Source: CAIKZY01 sp044374195 (GTDB lineage: Bacteria > Actinomycetota > Actinomycetes > S36-B12). From it: a stretch of DNA of 64,000 nucleotides. The position numbers and the translations under genes were made by a program. Positions 32,811-41,106 of the stretch are shown one piece after another. The notes beneath the pieces were generated by a model, which was not told the origin of the DNA, searched no databases, and saw nothing but the letters and a program-made list of their open reading frames with translations. The stretch's first letter is position 1. Every line of letters starts with the position of its first letter. The stretch covers positions 92,961 through 156,960 of the forward strand of contig JBILOY010000003.1 in the NCBI GenBank assembly GCA_044374195.1. The letters run 5' to 3'.

Positions 32811-34330
32811 GACAGATCGACGATCACGGTCTTCAACTGCGTGTAGTGCATCAACGCCTCAAGCCCCTTCTCGCGGCCCAGTCCACTCTGCTTGTAGCCG
32901 CCGAATGGAGTCTCGACTCCACCCGCCGGGTACCGGTTGATCTGCACCTGACCTGCTTCGAGCAGCCTTGCGAGTCGGTGCGCGCGGGAGAGATCTCGCG
33001 TGAAGACGCCCGCAGCCAATCCGTAGTCTGAATCGTTGGCCATTGCAACGGCCTCGGCTTCAGTTGAGAATGGCAGAATGCACTGAACCGGACCGAAGAC
33101 CTCCTCGCGGACGACGGCCATGTCAGGCCGAAGATCGCTCAGTACTGTTGGCTCGAAGTAGAATCCGGACTGAAGATGTGGCGCGCCAGGGCGCTTGCCT
33201 CCCCGCACAATTCTTGCACCATCTTTCACTGCACCGGCGACGTAGGCCTGCACCCGCTCGAGCTGGGCGAGCGATGCCAGCGGGCCGATGTCTGAGTCGT
33301 CGAGCGCTGCGCCAATGGTCAGTCGATCTACGCGGGAACTCAGCAAGTCGACATACGTCTCGAAGACGCTGTCTTGAACGAGGATCCGGGTGGTCGCGAA
33401 GCACGACTGTCCGGCGTTTCGTGTGATGGCGGCCACCGCCGCCGAGGCAGCCGCCTCCAGGTCCGCATCGGAGAAGACGAGACTCGGTGACTTGCCTCCG
33501 AGTTCGAGGCTAACGGAGGCAATGCGCTGAGCGGCGGCCGTCATCACCTGTCGGCCACCGCGGATGGAGCCTGTGAACGTGATGTGCCCTATGTCTGGAT
33601 GCCTGACTAGTGCAGTGCCCGTGCTGATACCCCGACCAACGACAACATTGCAGGCGCCTGGTGGTAGTCCGGCGGCGACGAACAGCTGGGCCAGAATCAG
33701 CGACGAGAGCGGTGCTACCTCGGAGGGCTTCACAACCACGGTGTTGCCGACTGCGAGAGAGGGTGCGACCCCGCGGGAAAGCTGGCTGATGGGCGAGTTC
33801 CATGGCGTGACATGGGCCACGACCCCGAATGGCTCGCGAACTGTGTAGGTCAGGGTGTCTGGCGCGGTGGGAATCGTTTCCGCATTGACCTTATCGGCGA
33901 CTCCGGCGTAGAACTCAAAGTAGCGAATCGCAATCATGACGTCGCCGAGCGCTTGCGAGCGGGGCTTGCCCGTGTCGATTGCCTCCACGTCAGCCAGGTC
34001 ATTTGCGTGCTCCTCGAGCATCCTTGCGATGCTCATGAGAACGCGTCCACGTTCGAGTGGGCGACGGTCCCTCCACGACCGGAAGGCGAGGACCGCGGAT
34101 TGAACTGCCTGATCCACCACCCGGTCGTCGGCTTCGCCTACGGAGGCGATCGTTTGACCCGTGGAGGGGTCGACGACAGTCAGTGGGATACCTGAGTAGC
34201 AGGGCGCTCCGTCGATGAGTGCGCAGAGCCCATCCGGTGAGGCGGCATTCAAGGCCTCGTGTGCCCGGTTCAAGTGAGAATGCGGATTCGTGTGGGACCG
34301 GTCAGAGTCGTTCAATCGTTCTGTCGGCAT
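32807..34330 (-). CDS. Aldehyde dehydrogenase
   Basis: The 507-residue NAD(P)-dependent aldehyde dehydrogenase shows FTGSIRGG at the cofactor site, SLELGGKSPS with the general-base glutamate, and NAGQSCFAT with the nucleophilic cysteine. The C-terminal TPFGGYKQSGLGREKG is typical of betaine/semialdehyde-type enzymes. It oxidises an aldehyde to an acid, here probably the aldehyde left after ring opening. It is coupled to its neighbours: the upstream stop and this ATG overlap by one base (TAATG), and the downstream gene overlaps by 4. The first 25 residues are polar and not conserved in the family, so a later start is possible. Confidence 0.93.
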   Translation of the reverse strand: MPTERLNDSDRSHTNPHSHLNRAHEALNAASPDGLCALIDGAPCYSGIPLTVVDPSTGQTIASVGEADDRVVDQAVQSAVLAFRSWRDRRPLERGRVLMSIARMLEEHANDLADVEAIDTGKPRSQALGDVMIAIRYFEFYAGVADKVNAETIPTAPDTLTYTVREPFGVVAHVTPWNSPISQLSRGVAPSLAVGNTVVVKPSEVAPLSSLILAQLFVAAGLPPGACNVVVGRGISTGTALVRHPDIGHITFTGSIRGGRQVMTAAAQRIASVSLELGGKSPSLVFSDADLEAAASAAVAAITRNAGQSCFATTRILVQDSVFETYVDLLSSRVDRLTIGAALDDSDIGPLASLAQLERVQAYVAGAVKDGARIVRGGKRPGAPHLQSGFYFEPTVLSDLRPDMAVVREEVFGPVQCILPFSTEAEAVAMANDSDYGLAAGVFTRDLSRAHRLARLLEAGQVQINRYPAGGVETPFGGYKQSGLGREKGLEALMHYTQLKTVIVDLS

Positions 34331-36258
34331 TACATGAACCGCCGTTGCTTCAGCTCACGGGTGCGCTCGTACTCCGCTCGAACTTGGGTTAGGCGCGGGT
34401 CATTCGCCACCGCTGCTGGCGCGACGTCGTGCCAGACTTCAGTACGCCGGAAGTAGTGCGTCGGATCAGTGGGGACGACGATAACGTACGGCTGGGGGTC
34501 GCTGAGCGACTGATGAATCGCCTGGCGGAGATCGGCTTCGGTCGCAGCCAGCAGCGCCGCAGCCCCAAGGCCCGATGCGACAGCTACGAGGTCGAGTCCA
34601 ATTCGCGTGCCTGACAGTTTTCGCGTATGGATGTCACGGTGCTCGAGTAGGTTCGCGAAGGGTTCGTGTACTAGTTCGCGCTCAAGGCGATGGATGGACT
34701 GAAAGCCACCATTCTCTGAAACGATGAATGTCACTTTCAGGTCATGTTGTACAGCCGAAACGATCTCGCCTGGATTCAGCAAGAACGTGCCATCACCCAC
34801 CAGGACGAAGACGTGGTTGTCGGGTCTGGCGAGGCGTACCCCGATTCCAGCGGGAATCTCGTACCCCATACAAGAGAAGCCGAACTCCAGGTGGCAGTGC
34901 GTACCGCCGCTCGTGTCCCAGAGCCGCAACACGTCGCCTGGGAGTGTTCCCGCAGCAGCGACAACGGTGCTTCCCCGCGGAGCCTCCTCATTAATGATGC
35001 GAATCAGGCTCGGCTGACTCATTGTTCTGCCATCGGTGATCGCGGTGAACTGATCGACCGTGCGACGCCATGACTCCCTCAGTGCGAGGGACTGATCGCG
35101 GACTTCATGCCCCGCACTCCAAGTCCCGAGCAGGTTGCTGAGTTGCCCCAACGACGCCTTCAAGTCACCAACGACCGACAGCGCACCCTGCTTCACAGCG
35201 TCACTTCGAGCAATGTTCAGGCCGACGAAGCGTACGCGTGGATTCTGAAACGTCGACTGCGCCCCGGAGATGAAGTCGGCCAGTCGAGTGCCGGCGCAGA
35301 TCACGAGGTCTGCTTCCATCGCGAGAGTGTTGGCGGGGGTCGTACCCTCGACGCCGATTCCACCGAGGTTCCGCCAGGAGTCCTCTGCGAGGACGCCCTT
35401 TCCCGCGTAGGTTTCCGCGACAGGAATCCCGTGTCTCTGGGCGAAACTGCGCAACTCGTGCTCGGCATGTGAATAGGCAACCCCCCCACCAGCGATAATG
35501 ATGGGCTTCGTCGCCTCCTGAATGACGGCCGCTGCGGCAGCCAGGGACTCGCTGTCAGCAAGGGGTCGATCTATGCGCCAGTCCCGCTGACCAAAGAACG
35601 CGAGAGGGAAGTCGAACGCCTCTGCCTGTACGTCCTGCGGCAGGCAGACCACAACCGCTCCGGTGTCCTCGGGGCTGGTAAGTGCCCGCATGGCCGCTGG
35701 AAGCGCGGTCAGCAACTGCTCGGGCCGCGTGATCCGATCGAAGTAGCGTGCGATTGGCCGGAAGCAGTCGTTGACAGTGGTGTCGCCCGAGCGAGGGTGC
35801 TCCAGTCCTTGGAGGATGGTTCCCTGACGGCGGTCCATGAACTCGTCCGATGGCAGCAGTAGGACCGGAAGTCGGTTGACTTGGGCGCCGGCCGCCGCAG
35901 TGATCATGTTCAGAGCCCCCGGGCCGATGGACGTCGCGCAGGCGATCGTGCTCAGGCGTCGAGTTGCTCTGGCATATGCCGCCGCAGCGTGCGCCATCGA
36001 TTGCTCGTTTCGTCCCTCAAGGAAGAAGAGCTCTCCGGGCTCGACTTCGGCCATCGCCTGGGCCAAGCCTCCTGTATTGCCGTGTCCAAAGATCGCGTAC
36101 ATCCCTGCGATAAGCCGCGTTCGCTGCCCGTCTCGGACGGTGTATTGAGCGATCAGGTAGCGAACGGTCGCCTGGGCGACAGTCAGGGAAATGGTTCTCG
36201 GAGGTTCGTCCGTCGAGGCACCTGCTCTCCTGTCAACTGTGAGTTCACTATCAATCAT
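34330..36258 (-). CDS. IolD-like thiamine diphosphate-dependent ring-opening hydrolase
   Basis: The 642-residue ThDP enzyme closely resembles IolD (trihydroxycyclohexane-1,2-dione acylhydrolase), which opens the six-membered ring of a dehydrated keto-inositol. FGHGNTGGLAQAM, the catalytic glutamate in EGRNEQSMAHAAAAYA, TSIGPGALNM and NDCFRPIARYFDRITRPEQLL are all IolD-like. The ThDP/Mg motif is VGDGTFLLNPGE with ENGG later. IolB, IolC, IolE, IolG and IolJ-type genes are not seen nearby; instead an SDR, an HIBADH-like enzyme and an aldehyde dehydrogenase surround it. The substrate may be a cyclohexane-1,2-dione other than the myo-inositol intermediate. Confidence 0.9.
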   Translation of the reverse strand: MIDSELTVDRRAGASTDEPPRTISLTVAQATVRYLIAQYTVRDGQRTRLIAGMYAIFGHGNTGGLAQAMAEVEPGELFFLEGRNEQSMAHAAAAYARATRRLSTIACATSIGPGALNMITAAAGAQVNRLPVLLLPSDEFMDRRQGTILQGLEHPRSGDTTVNDCFRPIARYFDRITRPEQLLTALPAAMRALTSPEDTGAVVVCLPQDVQAEAFDFPLAFFGQRDWRIDRPLADSESLAAAAAVIQEATKPIIIAGGGVAYSHAEHELRSFAQRHGIPVAETYAGKGVLAEDSWRNLGGIGVEGTTPANTLAMEADLVICAGTRLADFISGAQSTFQNPRVRFVGLNIARSDAVKQGALSVVGDLKASLGQLSNLLGTWSAGHEVRDQSLALRESWRRTVDQFTAITDGRTMSQPSLIRIINEEAPRGSTVVAAAGTLPGDVLRLWDTSGGTHCHLEFGFSCMGYEIPAGIGVRLARPDNHVFVLVGDGTFLLNPGEIVSAVQHDLKVTFIVSENGGFQSIHRLERELVHEPFANLLEHRDIHTRKLSGTRIGLDLVAVASGLGAAALLAATEADLRQAIHQSLSDPQPYVIVVPTDPTHYFRRTEVWHDVAPAAVANDPRLTQVRAEYERTRELKQRRFM

Positions 36259-36366
36259 GAGAATGCACCTCTGACTCTCGAGCGGTTGGGAGGAGGTCCA
36301 GCGAGCCCTGCATGGGCTTCTCGGCCGACTTGCTTGTGAAGGTTCGGCTTCTCACGGCGATGGGCG

Positions 36367-37143
36367 TCACCATGCCGTCCACCCTCCGTCGACGGCGAGA
36401 ATGGCACCAGTGATGTAGGCGGCTTCTGGGCTGCACAAGAATGCGATTGGCCCCGCGACGTCGTCCGGGACCCCTACTCGACCGAGCGGGATTCGCAGTT
36501 CCGTGCGCGCGAGTGCACCGGGTTGTGCGAGACGCTCTTCCGTGAACGCTGTGCGGATGGACCCAGGGGCCACCGCGTTTACCCGGATCCCAAGTGGCGC
36601 CAACTCGAGGGCAGCGTTCTTCGTTAGGAGGGCGACGGCCGCCTTGCTGGCTCCGTAGTGAGCGGTGTTGTGGAGTGCGATTGATGAAGACATGCTCGCC
36701 GTGTTGACGATGGACGCGCCGGATTCCATTCTGCGCGCCGCACTCTGTATGCCAAACAGGCAGCCTCGTGCATTCACTGTCATGAGGCTGTCGAAGCGCT
36801 CAGCGTCGATATCCAAGAGCGCCGTCCGGTCGATGATGCCGGCGTTGTTGATCCAGTAACGCAGTGCCCCCAGCTCCGCCGCTGAGGAGGCCAGAGCCTC
36901 GACTGATTCCCAACTGGCCACGTCGACCTGGCGCTTGGCGACGGCGAAGCCCTTCTCTGTCAGCTGCTTGCACTGCTGGGCAAGACGGCGAGTCTCGATG
37001 TCTGCTAGCACAACCGTGGCGCCCCGCTCGGCAAGACGGTGAGCAACCGCCGCCCCGATTCCACGTGCCGCGCCGGTAACGACCGCCACCCCGTCTAGAG
37101 CCCACCGCTCAGGCACGGATGGCCCACGATCCGTGGCGATCAC
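36367..37143 (-). CDS. Short-chain dehydrogenase/reductase (SDR)
   Basis: The 258-residue NAD(P)-dependent SDR has the cofactor motif TGAARGIG (residues 22-29), NNAG, and the catalytic serine and tyrosine-lysine in ASMSSS and HYGASKAA. It oxidises or reduces a hydroxyl of a small metabolite. GTG 37143 overlaps the stop of the upstream HIBADH-like gene (GTGA), and a longer frame would overlap more deeply. It is followed by a 108-base gap before the IolD-like gene, with nothing recognisable in it. Same-strand order suggests one transcript. Confidence 0.88.
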   Translation of the reverse strand: MIATDRGPSVPERWALDGVAVVTGAARGIGAAVAHRLAERGATVVLADIETRRLAQQCKQLTEKGFAVAKRQVDVASWESVEALASSAAELGALRYWINNAGIIDRTALLDIDAERFDSLMTVNARGCLFGIQSAARRMESGASIVNTASMSSSIALHNTAHYGASKAAVALLTKNAALELAPLGIRVNAVAPGSIRTAFTEERLAQPGALARTELRIPLGRVGVPDDVAGPIAFLCSPEAAYITGAILAVDGGWTAW

Positions 37144-38060
37144 ACCTTCTCCGCATTCTTTGGTCCTCGCCAGGTGTCCCACAGCGTGATGATTGACGCG
37201 TAGTCCTGATCACCCAGTGCGTGGGCGAGCGCAACCTCGTACAAGGTGTCGGCGGCCCCCATCACGAACAGAGGTGTGTTGGCGTCTCGGGCCATCTCCA
37301 ATGCGAGACTGGAGTCCTTCCGTGCTGCCAGAGTGGACATCCCTCCTTCGAAGTCGCCGCGGCGATAGCGTCCCGCAAGGCGCGCAGTCAAAGGTCGCAA
37401 GAGTCCGGCATCTTCCTGCGAAAGCAGTTCGCACAGGGTGTCCAGGGGTACCCCGCTCGTGGTTGCAAGCGCGTTTGCTTCCGCGAGAACAACCATGACT
37501 GCATGAGCGACCGCGTTGTTGATCACCTTCGCGGCCATGCCCGCGCCGGCGGGACCCAGGATCAGGTGCCTTGAGCAGATGCGATTCAGTGTTTCGAGCG
37601 CCCGCGCAATGTCGCTGTCCGAGCCACCAATCAGGAAGCAACTGGATCCGTTCGCGACATCCGCAACCCCACTGAGTATCGCGGCGTCGACGTAACCAAT
37701 TCCCAGCGCCCTCGCTCGTGACGCCATGGCTTGGGCCTGCACCATCGTGATGGTGCTGGTCTCAACAACAAGCGCGAGGGCGGATGTCGACGTAACCAAC
37801 TCATCCACGACGTTGACCGAAGCAGCCGGAGTAGGCAACGAGAGAAGCACGGTCTCACATCGCGCTGCGACGTCGCCGGCGCTCTCGGCGGGAAGTGCTC
37901 CCAGTTGTGCCGCCGCGGACTGGCGCTCGGCGTCCAGGTCGAACACGACGACGGGCCCACCCACAATCAGTCGGGCCAGGAGCGCAGAACCCATGTTTCC
38001 CAGTCCGATCAGACCAACCGGGCCTCGAGGCCGGGCACGTGTAAGGGATGTGCCTGCCAT
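37140..38060 (-). CDS. NAD(P)-dependent beta-hydroxyacid dehydrogenase (HIBADH/6PGDH family)
   Basis: The 306-residue dehydrogenase has an N-terminal Rossmann motif GLIGLGNMGSALLARL and the substrate-site SGVADVANGSS in place of the usual SGG motif. The catalytic lysine is in KVINNAV. Relatives act on 3-hydroxyisobutyrate, tartronate semialdehyde or similar short hydroxyacids. ATG 38060 has GGGAG upstream; a frame from 38114 would add a basic stretch lacking family support. It is the first gene of the leftward operon, and its promoter carries the island operator. The changed SGG motif suggests a different substrate from the classic enzymes. Confidence 0.85.
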   Translation of the reverse strand: MAGTSLTRARPRGPVGLIGLGNMGSALLARLIVGGPVVVFDLDAERQSAAAQLGALPAESAGDVAARCETVLLSLPTPAASVNVVDELVTSTSALALVVETSTITMVQAQAMASRARALGIGYVDAAILSGVADVANGSSCFLIGGSDSDIARALETLNRICSRHLILGPAGAGMAAKVINNAVAHAVMVVLAEANALATTSGVPLDTLCELLSQEDAGLLRPLTARLAGRYRRGDFEGGMSTLAARKDSSLALEMARDANTPLFVMGAADTLYEVALAHALGDQDYASIITLWDTWRGPKNAEKV

Positions 38061-38128
38061 GTGACTCCCTTCGCCCGGGCGAGTGCCTATACGACCGATC
38101 GCCGCAACCGGCACTCGAGGTCAGAACG

Positions 38129-38157
38129 AGCCTAATTCCGGACAATGACATTGTCAA
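38129..38157 (-). promoter_or_regulatory. Promoter of the leftward catabolic operon with operator
   Basis: On the minus strand TTGACA (38157-38152) and TAGGCT (38134-38129) are spaced by 17 bases. ACAAT-GAC-ATTGT (38142-38154) overlaps the -35 and spacer. It fits the pattern ACAAY-N3-RTTGT seen at the other island A promoters. Confidence 0.75.
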
Positions 38158-38253
38158 TATGGCAACTGTGGAGTCGAATGGAGGCTCGTCAGTCACGTGG
38201 CCGGCCCCAGCAGACGGGAGCAACCTTGCCCAATACGCAGTTCTATTGCGTTA

Positions 38254-38282
38254 TTGACAATGGAATTGTTTAGGATTACCTT
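38254..38282 (+). promoter_or_regulatory. Promoter of the PfpI-like gene with operator
   Basis: TTGACA (38254-38259), 17 bases, TACCTT (38277-38282). ACAAT-GGA-ATTGT (38257-38269) starts inside the -35, exactly as at 28679. Confidence 0.75.
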
Positions 38283-38362
38283 CACCGGCATCGACCAACG
38301 GCAGGCATGCATTTGGAGTGCTGACCGCAATCCCATATCCGGCACAAGCGAAGGGGCAACTG

Positions 38363-38968
38363 ATGGCTGCCAAGAAGATCCTGATTCTCGCAGGTGACTA
38401 CTCGGAGGACTACGAAGTGATGTGCCCATACGTCGCGTTGCGGTCCGTGGGGCATGACGTCCACGTCGCGTCGCCTAACAAGAACGCAGGTGACACGATC
38501 CGCACGTCGATCCACGAGTTCGAGTTTGATGATGAAGACAACTACAGCGAGAAGCCGGGTCACCGGTTCACGTTGAACACCACGTTTGCCGACATCAACG
38601 TCGACGACTACGACGGACTCTTCTGTCCAGGTGGACGTGGCGCTGAGTACATCCGGACCGACGACAGGGTCAAGGCGATTGTGCGTCACTTCGCCGAGTC
38701 GGGAAAGCCGATGGCATCCGTCTGCAACGGGCTGCAAGTATTCACCGAGGCTGGGGTCGTAGATGGCAGGGTCTGCATCGGATACCCCGATCACAAGACC
38801 GATGCCATTCGCGCAGGTGCCAAGTGGCCAGACGTCGAGGTGGTGCGTGGTGCCACCGCTGACAAGGCCTATATCGACGGGAACATGGTCACGGGGGCCG
38901 TGTATGGATGCTTGTCTTCGGTTCTTGGGGGCTTCCTTGGGCTGCTTGGCACCCAGATCGATCTCTAG
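38363..38968 (+). CDS. DJ-1/PfpI-family protein
   Basis: The 201-residue cytoplasmic protein has the glutamine amidotransferase-like fold: KKILILAGDYSEDYEV at the start, with the acidic residue expected next to the nucleophile. CPGGRGAEYI and the nucleophile cysteine in SVCNGLQVF follow. Family members act as glyoxalases, hydratases or chaperone-like hydrolases; isonitrile or aldehyde detoxification is possible. ATG 38363 has AAGGGG upstream; an in-frame ATG at 38318 would lie in the leader. It has its own promoter with the island operator, so it is part of the same response even though it faces away from the leftward operon. Confidence 0.87.
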   Translation: MAAKKILILAGDYSEDYEVMCPYVALRSVGHDVHVASPNKNAGDTIRTSIHEFEFDDEDNYSEKPGHRFTLNTTFADINVDDYDGLFCPGGRGAEYIRTDDRVKAIVRHFAESGKPMASVCNGLQVFTEAGVVDGRVCIGYPDHKTDAIRAGAKWPDVEVVRGATADKAYIDGNMVTGAVYGCLSSVLGGFLGLLGTQIDL

Positions 38969-39379
38969 CTGAACGATCCGAGCCACTTCCCCGACGCCTT
39001 GGAGTTCTGCAACTGCGAAGCGCGCCGGGATCGTGGGTGGGGCCGAAGTCTGAAGCCTGCGAGCCCGTGCTCGTCGCACGAGATCGTCAGACCTAGGCTT
39101 GGGGCACTGGCTTCTAGTAGCCGCGGCGTGCCCTGTACGTCAAGGCGCGCCCACGGATCAAGACACTGGCCGTCCAGCGGGCATTCATGGCGCACGCGTC
39201 GCAGCCATGTACTCCACTGAGGGGACGCCTGCCGACTGTTGACCCGAACCCTTGTCCCGGTGAACACATGGAAATGCCCCGGATATGACCCGGAACAAGG
39301 CGCATGAATGGCCGGGCATGGCGGGGTATGGCCGGAGTAAGCACGAGTATGAGCGTGACCCTAGGGGGCTGTCGAACGG
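38969..39379. other. Right end of island A, non-coding
   Basis: No gene is recognised. The last 95 bases (39285-39379) resemble 58859-58956, beginning with an identical 17-base block, so this is probably a conserved integration arm next to the tRNA repeat. Frames read antisense through the tRNA repeat look coding but are artefacts. Confidence 0.6.
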
Positions 39380-39422
39380 CTCGTAATGCGTAGGTCCGGG
39401 GTTCAAATCCCCGAGGCGGCTC
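39380..39422 (+). repeat. attR-like core: perfect copy of the tRNA-Thr 3' part
   Basis: These 43 bases are identical to 23311-23353. The 5' half of a tRNA is missing, so this is not a functional tRNA gene. It marks the right end of island A and the left end of unit B. Confidence 0.9.
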
Positions 39423-39425
39423 CAT

Positions 39426-39566
39426 TGTGAAGTCCCGGAACATCGTTAATAGATGTCCCGGGACTTCGTTTGAGTCTGGGGTTTTCTGCCGCCGCGTTGG
39501 GGGCTTCCTTTGGGTGGTCCGGGTGGTTTGCCGAGGGGTTGGTCAGCGAGGCGACTAAAGCGGCGA
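39426..39566 (+). repeat. 141-bp inverted repeat, left copy
   Basis: This aligns without gaps to the reverse complement of 56289-56429 with 23 mismatches by my hand count (about 84% identity). It includes a strong hairpin at 39429-39467. Confidence 0.85.
39429..39467 (+). terminator. Hairpin immediately after the tRNA-Thr 3' copy
   Basis: GAAGTCCCGGAACATC (39429-39444) pairs with GATGTCCCGGGACTTC (39452-39467) with one mismatch and a 7-base loop. It looks like the terminator that once followed a tRNA gene. Confidence 0.75.
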
Positions 39567-39655
39567 CAGTCCCATAGGTAAAGACGTGCAGGGAATTAAC
39601 GCCTCGCATGCGGCCGTGATTGCGACTTGACTTTTGTCGTCAGTGAAGGTCGCAG

Positions 39656-40306
39656 CTACATGCCTCGAGCAGTCTTCACTGCGCTCACGTACTCAGCTGC
39701 GAGTGCGGTCAGGCCCTTCCAATTCTGAGCCGCCAACAAGTCCTTTCGGACGAGTGCTGAGCCGGCACCAACAGCGAAAGCGCCTGCTGAGATCCACTCG
39801 GCCACGGTCGTGAGGTCCACCCCCCCTGTCGGTGTCAGTTTGAGTTGCGGCATCGGACCGTGAAGGTCCCGGAAGTATTGCGGTCCGAAGTGGTTGGCTG
39901 GGAAGACCTTGACGGCGTCTGCCCCAGCTGACCACGCGGACAAGATCTCCGTGGGCGTCATTGCCCCGGCAATGATTGGGCAGCCGTACCGGTGAGCCAT
40001 CTCAATGACCCTTGGGTCGAAGGTGGGGGACACGACGAACTGGGCACCAGCGAGGATCGCCATGCGAGCAGTCTCGGCGTCAAGGACGGATCCGACTCCG
40101 ACGAGCGTCTGATCGGCGAGTTCGTGTGCCACTGCGGTGATGCCTGCCAGAGCCCCGGGGGTGGTCATGGTGATCTCGCAGGCAGAGACTCCACCCCCGC
40201 TGAGGGCACGGGCGACGTCGACCAGGCTGGAGTCTGCGCCTGCACGGACCACCGCTACGACTCCCACTGATTCGATCTGGGCCATCACTGATGCGCGATC
40301 ACGCAT
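39656..40306 (-). CDS. KDPG/KHG aldolase
   Basis: The 216-residue class I aldolase would cleave 2-keto-3-deoxy-6-phosphogluconate into pyruvate and glyceraldehyde 3-phosphate. The general acid/base glutamate is in CEITMTTPGAL, the Schiff-base lysine in AVKVFPA, and phosphate binding in TPTGGVD. ATG 40306 has GGAG 6 bases upstream; the in-frame ATG at 40336 overlaps the upstream stop (ATGA) and is the alternative, adding ten residues. It is the last gene of the leftward uronate operon. Together with the kinase at 42510 it completes the lower KDG branch. Confidence 0.92.
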   Translation of the reverse strand: MRDRASVMAQIESVGVVAVVRAGADSSLVDVARALSGGGVSACEITMTTPGALAGITAVAHELADQTLVGVGSVLDAETARMAILAGAQFVVSPTFDPRVIEMAHRYGCPIIAGAMTPTEILSAWSAGADAVKVFPANHFGPQYFRDLHGPMPQLKLTPTGGVDLTTVAEWISAGAFAVGAGSALVRKDLLAAQNWKGLTALAAEYVSAVKTARGM

Positions 40307-40332
40307 GGTTTCTCCGCTCGATGTTGTCGTGT

Positions 40333-41106
40333 TCATAGGGTTTGGATGGACATGCCGCCGTCGACGGAGAGGATTTGGCCTGTGGAGTAGGGCAGGTCTC
40401 CGCGAAGGAGCGTTCCCACGACGGCTCCGAGATCCTCGGGTGTGCCCCAGCGCGGCTCAACGAGGAGCCCTTGAGCAATGAGTGCGTCGTACTTCCCCTT
40501 TACCGGCGAGGTCATCTCCGTCAGGATCAGGCCAGGCCGAATCTCGAAGCAATCGATGCCGTGCTGACCGAGGCTTGCTGCCATCACTTTCGTGGCCATA
40601 CTCAGTCCGGCCTTGCTAACGCAGTAGTCACCTCGGTTCACCGAGACAACCGAGGCACTTACGGATGTGATGTTGATGATGGTTCCCCGGCACGTGGGGT
40701 CAGCCTTGTGTTGCTGGGACATCTCTCTGGCGACGAGCTGGGCAAGGAAGTACGGGGCTTTGAGGTTGATGTCGAGGACGCGGTCGAATGACTCCTCCGT
40801 GGCGTCGAGGAATTCCAGTCGCCCTTGTGATGTGACGCCGGCGTTGTTCACGAGTGCGTCGATCCGGCCGAAGGCGCTGATGGTGCCCTCCACCATCGTG
40901 CTTCTGCACGAGGCGTCGGAGATGTCACCGCGCAGGTAGATCGCCTCGCTACCTTGTTTCCGCAGTTCTGTGAGGATGGGATCGACGAGAGACTCTTCGC
41001 GGCTTCCGTTGAGGGCCAGCCGCCAGCCCTCGCGAGCCAACTGACGACTGATGCCTAGGCCGATTCCGCTGGCCCCGCCTGTAATGAGTGCCACTCGGGC
41101 GCTCAT
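40333..41106 (-). CDS. SDR-family oxidoreductase, possible uronate/deoxy-keto acid reductase
   Basis: The 257-residue SDR has TGGASGIG for cofactor, NNAG, serine in ITSVSAS and the catalytic YCVSK. In this operon a role like KduD (reducing a diketo-deoxygluconate to 2-keto-3-deoxygluconate) or a uronate dehydrogenase is plausible, but SDR sequence alone does not set substrate. ATG 41106 overlaps the GH88 stop (ATGA), and the aldolase follows closely. A longer frame from 41259 would overlap the GH88 gene and is rejected. Confidence 0.88.
   Translation of the reverse strand: MSARVALITGGASGIGLGISRQLAREGWRLALNGSREESLVDPILTELRKQGSEAIYLRGDISDASCRSTMVEGTISAFGRIDALVNNAGVTSQGRLEFLDATEESFDRVLDINLKAPYFLAQLVAREMSQQHKADPTCRGTIINITSVSASVVSVNRGDYCVSKAGLSMATKVMAASLGQHGIDCFEIRPGLILTEMTSPVKGKYDALIAQGLLVEPRWGTPEDLGAVVGTLLRGDLPYSTGQILSVDGGMSIQTL

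Larger units (their letters stand above)
38061..38362. promoter_or_regulatory. Divergent promoter region of the leftward operon and the PfpI-like gene
   Basis: This 302-base region contains two back-to-back promoters, each with an operator palindrome (separate entries). I see no gene between them. Confidence 0.75.
23353..39422. mobile_element. Putative genomic island A (tRNA-Thr integrated, catabolic)
   Basis: The segment is bounded by the tRNA-Thr gene and a perfect 43-bp copy of its 3' part. It carries a self-contained uptake-and-degradation cluster (ABC transporter, IclR regulator, dehydrogenases, hydrolases, IolD-like enzyme), with shared palindromic operators at its promoters. No integrase, excisionase or replication gene is visible, so the element is either decayed or mobilised by an integrase elsewhere. 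Boundaries rest on the repeat; the catabolic cargo is independent support for horizontal gain. Confidence 0.7.

Noticed and set aside
39114..39443. Minus-strand frame running through the tRNA-end repeat with an EPPRGFEPRTYALR-like start
   Set aside because: This kind of sequence arises from reading tRNA DNA antisense. It has no ribosome site and no real family, so I treat it as an artefact.
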